Origin: Blumeriella jaapii
Taxonomy: Eukaryota > Ascomycota > Leotiomycetes > Helotiales > Drepanopezizaceae
Assembly: GCA_009599575.1 (NCBI GenBank)
Contig: VWND01000028.1
Location: forward strand, 326,277 to 390,276
Length of the DNA stretch: 64,000 nucleotides
Direction of reading: 5' to 3'
The position numbers and the translations under genes are program-made. The notes beneath the pieces are model-generated. The model saw only the letters and a list, made by a program, of their open reading frames with translations, was not told the origin of the DNA and ran no database searches. Below are positions 57,590-64,000 of this stretch, piece after piece. Position 1 is the first letter of the stretch. The number at the start of each line of letters is the position of its first letter.

Positions 57590-60006
57590 TCAATCCGAGC
57601 GCCGTTCAGTCGCGAAAACCATAGGCAGAATGGCAAGCACCTGGGTGACGATGGAAAAAGCTTCACGCTTATGATCAGCAAGGACCTTCAGCTGCGAGCC
57701 AGACACGCGGATGGAAGTGGGATGGGGAGGGAGCCTTTCATACCTGGCACGACCCAGAAACTCTTTCGAAAGCTCTGCCACACGAGCAGCTTGACGTTCT
57801 CGGGAAGCGCGTTGACGAGAGAAGAGTCCGTTAGGATGCTCTTGATGATCTGTTCTCGTCCGTCAGCGATCATCTTTGAAGGAGGGGCAGGAATCTACCT
57901 CGTTGTGGTCCGGAACGTTAACGAGAAATCTCTGAAGCGTGTGGTGGAATTGTCGCTTGAGGAGACTCGAGGTGAAGCTGATACCCAAGGCAATGCCGAT
58001 TTGCTGACTCATGTAGTACATGCTGATGGCTGTTGCCATCTCTTGCTTCGAGGCGGAATTGTAGAGACCGATGAACTGCGTCGACAGGACGATACCTGCG
58101 AAGAGACCGAATGGGAACGTTGCTAGGGCTTCCCACGTGCCTGTTATGAAGGTGAGTTATCAGTGAAGTCATTCATGGAGAGACCAAGGGTCGGGCTCGA
58201 AATGCACAGCAATCGGACGAGACGTACCAATGGGATGTGACCATTGACAGAGAACAAAGACTGAGGTGATGATACAGAGAAAAAGAGACGTCAACGATAG
58301 CTTTTTGTAGCTTCCCAATCTGGAAGCGGTCACCGTCAGCACGAGAACAACAATCGGTCAGGGGGAGAATTAAATACGCACTTTTTGATGATTTGTCCGG
58401 CGATGAGGTTGCCCAGCGCATTTCCGATGCTTGATGGGGCAATACGTCCTCCGGCTTGCGCATCCGAGAGACCTTGAGTGTTCGAGAAGTAAGGCGCTAT
58501 CTGAGTGATAAACTGTAGGGTCCACCGTAAGCGAGAAAGGGCAATATAAGATGGTGCATGGTACTCACCCCGTGGCAGCCCCCCATCAACAGCAACTGTG
58601 TTCCACATCCGCATTAATGACGATTCTTCAGAGAAGATCCGGAAGCCCACAAGCCGCACCCTTCTCTTTTCTTTTCCTTTTTTTTTTTTTTTGCTTTGGG
58701 ACCGGGAGGACTTACTTGCCCGGCACAAAACGCGCCCACGCCCGTTTTCAAGAGCCGCAATGGTATCAGAAGCTCTCGGTTGCCCGGGCACGTCTCAAAG
58801 GCAAAGAAAGCCAGCGCAGATGCTGCTCCAATGGCCGATGTGCCTATGATGACGGGATGGCCCCAAGACAGCTGGTCCTGTAAATCAATGACGGCAAGAA
58901 ACGAGGCCAGCCCGATCGCAAGAGTCATGGCCCCCGGGTAATCGAAGGACATATTGAGTGCCTTCATCGCGGTCTCGGGGTGGACCAAGTTCCGCTCTTC
59001 GTCTTTTTTGGCACGTGGCAGACACTTTCGGAGGCCGTGTGCAGTCAGAAAACAGCAGGTGGCTGCTATCGGAACTTGGCCCAGGAAGGACCTATTCGGA
59101 TCAACTTTGGATTCTGTCCCTCCAAGAATTAATCAGAGCGACTTACCACCTCCAGCCAACTGTTCCGCCGAGAAGTCCGCCAATGGGGCCACCAGACGTA
59201 AGTCCAATCGTCGAAGCTACGTTGACATAACTCCTCAGAATGGCGACGTCTGATGGCGCGGCAATATCTGCGAACAGACCGATTAGAGTCTGGCCGAAAT
59301 TCACGAGGCATGTTGGAGAAAGAAGATTGGAGTCGCTCACCGGTGATGACTATCGAAGCTAATGATATGATACCAGACGCGCCACAACCAGTAATGATCC
59401 TGCCGAGAATCACTTGCCAGTATGTCTGGCCAATGCCACTATTCCATATGAGCCTTGTGTAGAACGGCCACTGGAAGAAAGACTGCGGAGCAGGTGTGTG
59501 AAGACATACCAAAGGGTACATCCAATGGAAAATATGCAGTAAGAGGCAATGAGGGGACGGAGGCGGCCATAGGTATCACTCAAGCGGCCATACTGTTGAC
59601 ATGCGTTAACCGAGCCATGGATTCATAGCAAAGCAAATGCGGATCTGGAAGCAGGGACGAGACCGACCAGAGGCAGAGTGACACAGTATCCGATGGTAAA
59701 ACTGGTCATCATCCACGACGAGTTCCTCAGGGTATCAAACTGGGATGCCACGGTCTCGTGGGTCGCCCATACTAGAGACGTGTCGGCATATGCCAGCACG
59801 ATGCCTCCACATACAGTCAGCCTAGAACCTACTCTCCTTCACACGATTCCCGCCTCGAGCATCGAGGGAAGCGAAGGCTCACCACACAGTGCTCCGATCT
59901 GCCAAACCCCGAACCGGCTCCTGGCCTCCACCAGTCCGGCTGTCTCGCCATCACATTCTCGGTCGGCCGACGGCTTTGCCAGCAAACTTGTCGTCTCGTC
60001 GACGGC

Positions 60007-60009
<3 letters not shown>
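57590..60009 (-). CDS. MFS transporter, vacuolar basic amino-acid (VBA)/DHA2-like
   Basis: Twelve minus-strand exons give 536 residues: 60,009-59,883; 59,804-59,668; 59,592-59,510; 59,438-59,341; 59,267-59,147; 59,091-58,716; 58,595-58,569; 58,512-58,382; 58,319-58,228; 58,140-57,899; 57,849-57,744; 57,660-57,590. The N-terminus MAVDETTSLLAKPSADRE recalls VBA-type transporters. Motif A-like YGRLSDTYGRLRPLI follows TM2; later come RIITGCGASGIISL, GLTSGGPIGGLLGGTVGWRW (motif C region) and many hydrophobic spans, consistent with 12-14 TM. Exon 7 is 27 nt. An in-frame ATG at 60,147 exists, but the intervening codons are a (GA)n run, so I use 60,009. It may export or store the product of the neighbouring enzymes. 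Confidence 0.82.

Positions 60010-60043
<34 letters not shown>
60010..60043. repeat. (CT)n microsatellite touching the MFS start codon
   Basis: About 17 CT units on the plus strand, (GA)n in the transcript, directly upstream of the chosen ATG. Read in frame they would encode alternating Arg-Glu. Confidence 0.95.
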
Positions 60044-60045
<2 letters not shown>

Positions 60046-60724
60046 AATGGAGGACCACCCAAAGGCGGCGCTACATAGCAGGTCTTGACACCTATAAGAC
60101 CAGCACGAAGCATCGGAGGCTCGCACCCGGCACCACGCGAGGGCCATTGTCGCTCGGTGGCCACCATGTACTAGCTAAATTGAAGTGAGACATGGTTGAC
60201 TAGATCGCGATTTAGGAGCTCGAGATTTGGAGATCTCACTCGAGATCGCCGGGCCCCCGATACGTGACGTGACGCCCCTGGTCTCGACCTCGTTTGTGGT
60301 GGCTCCGGTTCGATTGGCTCCCGGTTCATCTGCTCGTACTCCTTCGCCATTCGACGGGTCAATGGAGCACCACCGTGTTTGCGGCCAAGAAGAAGGGCCG
60401 ACGCGGATTCTCACGTCGTCGTGGTTGTACGGAGGAGGCCATGGTCCGAAATGCCCACTGCCTCTCGTCATTTTCCAGGTCCCAGAAATCCGACCCTCGT
60501 CATACGGCAACGAGAACATCTCGCATCCGGTGCAACATTGGCCAACGCCCAGATACCCGACGAGAGTTCCCTGTCAAGCTCGTCGGCGGGCCTTGTGGCG
60601 TCTAGGGGACCTACAAAAACAGGTCTCCACGATTCCTCTCACAGCACAACATCTAAAACAATTTTTAAAAAAAAAATTGAAATTAAAATTACAAAAAGTC
60701 TCACGCCAGAACACAACGAGGAAC
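60010..60724. promoter_or_regulatory. Divergent region between the MFS gene and the oxygenase
   Basis: 715 bp lie between the start codons. The A-rich stretch 60,655-60,700 is likely the 5' leader of the oxygenase. A long open frame on the plus strand here is not supported as coding. Confidence 0.45.
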
Positions 60725-61664
60725 ATGACAATGTTCATACCGGAGACCGTCGAACACATGGAGGACCACGGGATTCCCGTGGCCAAGCTTCCTACCATCT
60801 CGCTCGCTAAGCTCCACGCCAAAGACCCAGCTGAGATGGCTCTCCTACAGAGAGCAGCTTCCGATACCGGCATCTTCTTCCTGGACCTACGCGGGGACAC
60901 AGGCGGCGAGCGGGTGCTTGGCCTGCTTCCCGAAGTGTTTGCTGTAGAAGAGAAGTACTTCACTCAGTCCGAGGAGGCCAAGTCCCAGGACATCAGACAC
61001 GACATCCAAGCCTCGCAGGACATAGGATGGAAGACGCTCCGCGGCGGTGAATCGTTCGAGGTTGGGCGCCCTGGATATCCTTCCACGACGAGAACCCCCC
61101 CCCCCCCCCCCCCCCCCTTCCTGTCGCTGCTAACGCCAAAGTTGCAGATTTCGCGAGACGAGCTGATCTCGCAAGGCGCGGCCATCCCGTGTCTGCCGCA
61201 GCTGTTCAGGGAGCAGTGGGAGTCGATCAGTGAATTCAGCACCGGGTGCGACGAGGCCTGCCTGACGTTGCTCAACAGCCTGTCTGCGGACTTCGGGGCT
61301 CACCACCGGATCGAGCAGGCCAGCGACACGGGTCTCAAGATGGTCTTGCACCCATCGCTGGCGGAAGCCTCCGACCCCGCGAGCGGGGTACACACTGACG
61401 GTGGAACGATTACGTTGCTCTTCTACCACGACTGGAGCATTCGCGCCTCTCCCCGATGCCAACGTCTGGGCGTTCGCGCCCCCGCGGGGAGGTTGTGCTC
61501 TGATCAACATTGCGGACGCGCTGCAGCGACTGTCACATGGGAAACTGCACTCGCCTAGGCATGGGGTGTCACAACCTTTCGCTGGCGTCAAGAATCGGTA
61601 CTACCTCAGCTACTTTCTGAGACCAGAGACGGCATTGCTGAAGCAGTGGTCTGAGGCCAAGTGA
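60725..61664 (+). pseudogene. Isopenicillin-N-synthase-like 2OG-Fe(II) oxygenase with a frame break
   Basis: Exon 1 (60,725-61,060) reads MTMFIPETVEHMED…, with VAKLPTISLAKLH and TGIFFLDLRG typical of the N-terminal DIOX_N region. An 87-bp intron (61,061-61,147, branch GCTAACG) contains a run of 23 C. Exon 2 carries the iron site GVHTDGGTITLLF (H194, D196). At about 61,445-61,455 the frame shifts by one base: before it TLLFYHDWSIRA, after it LPDANVWAFAPPRGGCALIN, then ALQRLSHGKLHSPRHGV and NRYYLSYFLRPE, ending at the TGA at 61,662. No intron can explain a one-base shift. Either the gene is newly broken or the assembly has an extra base. All other conserved residues are intact. Confidence 0.75.
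61095..61117. repeat. Homopolymer run of 23 C
   Basis: Lies in the intron of the oxygenase gene; its length is likely unreliable in any sequencing. Confidence 0.95.
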
Positions 61665-62207
61665 GGTGATCCCGGCCAGTGGGTGCTGGAGCGAAGAGAG
61701 CGTGCACAGAGCGGGATCGTGTGATGGCGAACGGCCCAATGGGGGCCGCAATGAAGATATACACGGCCGCGGGCTGACGCAGAAGATATCGGAGAAATGC
61801 CAAGCAAAACCCATCTCACTCTCAACACGTGCTCGATCGAATTGAGCGGATTCGAGCCTCGGGTGTGTCTTGTTGCCGCGGTCCGCCAACGTCGCTTACG
61901 TTACATTGCACAAATACATCTCCTCGTAGAAATGATGCACCCGATCCAGCTGCGTTGTTGTAGATGCACGCCCCCCCGCCCACTGAAGAGGGCTGCCTGT
62001 AAGGGTTGGCCTGAAGATGATTTCCTCTTGGAGCGGAAAGGCAATGCTGAGCTGAAGAGATCAGCTCGTGGGAGTACCAGGGGGTAAGACAAATGGAGAA
62101 ACGTCGTGTACGAGGCGAGTACTCTCGCTGGAGATTGAGGCGCGGAGAGATGTCCACCGGGGTTTCAACATGCGTCTGTGGATGAGGGAAGCGCTCATTA
62201 AGATTGA
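61665..62207. other. Intergenic, nothing supported
   Basis: Short open stretches on both strands only; it probably contains the promoter of the following gene. Confidence 0.45.
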
Positions 62208-64000
62208 CATCTTCCGTACTCTCTGCGAGGTTTCGTGAGCGTGCTTCCTAGGGTTTCCTGGGCCCCGACAAGAATCACCTGTTCCTTACTCAGCTTCGGA
62301 GCACCACTCGAGATCTCCTGTCGTCGCTGCGATGGTTCCCCTCATCCTGGGATTCGTCTCGGTGGCCGTGTGACGGCCTTGTTCTTCGCAGGCCAACTCA
62401 AATCTAGCATCCGAAGACGGGGGAATGGCAACCCCAAGACGGACCCACGCACCGACTCCCACGCCACCTCCTCGGCCGAGAAGAGCGTGGAGAGCCCACA
62501 GGAAAAGGCGGAAGGGCGAGACGAGCAGAAAGAGGTGGACGACGTCGAGCTCGAAGACCTCAGGGCGCTCAAGCATCTGTATTACCAACTGCACAATCTC
62601 GAGAGCTTCCCCGAGGTGCTTCCGCAGGCCCGGAAGCTGTTGCTCTACTTGCTGAGAGAGACGACCGCCGCCGCCCACGCAGCACCGGCGGCTGAGAACA
62701 TCTTGGATCTCGGCGCCTTCTCGCGACAGGCTCTGGAGCAATTTCAACACCGCCTCAACACCACGATCGGCAACGAATGGCAGGAGTACAATGCCCGGAG
62801 GAAGGCGGGCGGGCCGCGAGAGCTGTTCGCGGACAGAGAAGAGGCGATCGGCTGGCTGAAGCAACTTGCCCCGGTCAAGTACGTGGACGGGGCATGGCTC
62901 GGCCACATCGGCAAGGTGACAGCGCCGTTCGGGCTCCAGAAGACCATGAAGGGGGCGTGGCAGATCTTGTCCGAGGAGCTCGGGGACGGAGATCTCGAGA
63001 AGAACCACGTCCACGTCTTCCACGCGCTGCTCGGGTCGGTCGCGCCCGGCTTCCCCAACGCGGGAGAGCGGGACTTCGGGCACGCCCGGCATCAGCTCAA
63101 CGAGTTGTCGGTGTGGAAAGCCGCCGTGGCGCAGCTGCTCATCTCGCTGTTCCCACACGACTTCCTGCCGGAGATCCTCGGGTTCAACCTCCACTTCGAG
63201 GCAGTGTCCATGGACACCTTGAAAGCCGGGAAGGAGCTGAAGGAGGTCGGTCTGGATCCGTACTACTTCATCCTCCACATCTCCATCGACAACGCGGACT
63301 CGGGCCACACCGCTATTGCCATGGAGGTGGTCTGCGAGTACATGGACTACGTCCGCACGTGCGAGGGCGAACAGGCGGCGCACGCGGCATGGGCGAAAGT
63401 CCAGGCGGGCTATCTCCTGTCGCAGGGACTGCCCGGGACGGCCGTCAGCCCGTCCCGGAGGCGCGCGCAGGAGGTGGGCGAGGTGCTGCTGACCCCCATC
63501 GAGGTGCAGGTCGTGCGCATCTTCAAGGCCAAGGCCCAGGTGGTGCATGGCATCCATTGCAGCAGCACCGTTCGCATCGGATCGCGGAGCGTCGCCGAGT
63601 GGCTGGACCCGGTGGCACTCGAGTCGCCGGGGTGGCAGCGAGCGCTGCTCCGCGCCCTGGGCCGCAGCAAGTACTGGATCCGACGAGGCGATAGCCGCAA
63701 CAGCCGCTTCCTGCGCGAACTGCAGTGGAATGGGAGGATGTTCGGCTCCTTCACCCAGCACGAATTCGACGTGCTGCGGCAATGGGTCGAGAGCCTGGCG
63801 AGCATCTCCTCCGTGTTGGAGGCCCGCGGCACGCACGCCGAGGCCGAGGAGAACGACGTCCTGTCCGGATACCCAGCCGGCCCCCGGTACCCGCGGCCCG
63901 GCGCCGGGCAGATGCCGGCCGGGTCGGCCATCGACGTGTTCCCGTTCCGACGGCTTCCCGCCCTGGCCCTCGGCCCGCGGCCGGTGTTCGAGACGTTCCT
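62208..64000 (+). CDS. Haem-oxygenase-like (iron-containing redox enzyme type) protein, 3' end outside window
   Basis: The plus-strand frame is open from after a TGA at 62,205 to the window edge (more than 590 codons). Confident coding starts near 62,540 (ALKHLYYQLHNLESFPEVLP). Seen: AWLGHIGKVTAPFG, KNHVHVFHALLGSV, FLPEILGFNLHFEAVSMDTL, and PYYFILHISIDNADSGHTAI with further H/E/D residues. These match the helical haem-oxygenase-like fold of the Haem_oxygenas_2 type, often di-iron. No ATG begins this long frame, so at least one upstream exon is missing from my model; an acceptor CTTCGCAG at about 62,390 is one candidate. GC content is clearly higher than in the neighbours. Reaction is unknown. 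Confidence 0.7.

Noticed and set aside
60227..61558. 443-codon plus-strand frame
   Set aside because: Only its part after ATG 60,725 is coding. The first 166 codons cover the divergent promoter, and the frame also reads through an intron (poly-C giving poly-Pro) and past the frame break.
62286..63836. 516-codon open frame on the minus strand
   Set aside because: It is antisense to the haem-oxygenase-like frame. Its protein is low-complexity His/Leu/Arg/Gly text typical of GC-rich shadows and has no domain.
21300..64000. CRISPR arrays, tRNA or rRNA genes
   Set aside because: No regularly spaced repeats and no cloverleaf with the usual T-arm pattern were noticed. A tRNAscan-SE and Rfam search would be decisive.

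Overview
The window comes from a filamentous ascomycete (Pezizomycotina). Genes are split by short GT-AG introns of about 45-115 bases, many with a CTAAC or CTGAC branch site 10-20 bases before the acceptor. Recognisable proteins (Rpt2, Ubc1, His6, Faf1) are of fungal type, and the left third carries the signature of repeat-induced point mutation (RIP). I cannot name the species from the sequence alone.

Layout. Bases 1 to about 21,285 are a TA-rich repeat block without an intact gene. It holds the end of one Ty3/gypsy element (1-1116), an unidentified decayed repeat (about 1117-3460), a second gypsy family (about 3480-9600), and a Tad1-like LINE (about 10,543-21,285) split by a complete 7,358-bp gypsy element (11,172-18,529). 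That element has 413-bp LTRs and a GCTTA target duplication. Catalytic residues in several elements are changed in the way RIP predicts. Just right of the block is a 373-bp foldback palindrome (21,556-21,928) whose arms carry TCACGTGA sites.

From about 24.7 kb the base composition is normal. The FAF1-HIS6 divergent pair sits among four same-strand genes (24,728; 30,140; 33,375; 41,951) of one divergent, apparently undescribed family: an N-terminal coiled coil followed by a shared C-terminal domain. A membrane gene with a TIR/HET-like domain (39,149) lies between the last two. This is the most interesting part of the window.

Next come two divergently transcribed ubiquitin-proteasome genes, RPT2 and UBC1. 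Then follow a cupin, an acyl-CoA synthetase, a TauD-type dioxygenase, a VBA-like MFS transporter and an isopenicillin-N-synthase-like oxygenase with a reading-frame break; these look like a small metabolic cluster. A haem-oxygenase-like gene runs off the right edge.

Intron coordinates were placed by eye from splice motifs, frame continuity and family resemblance. All gene models sum to whole codons except the broken oxygenase and the edge gene.
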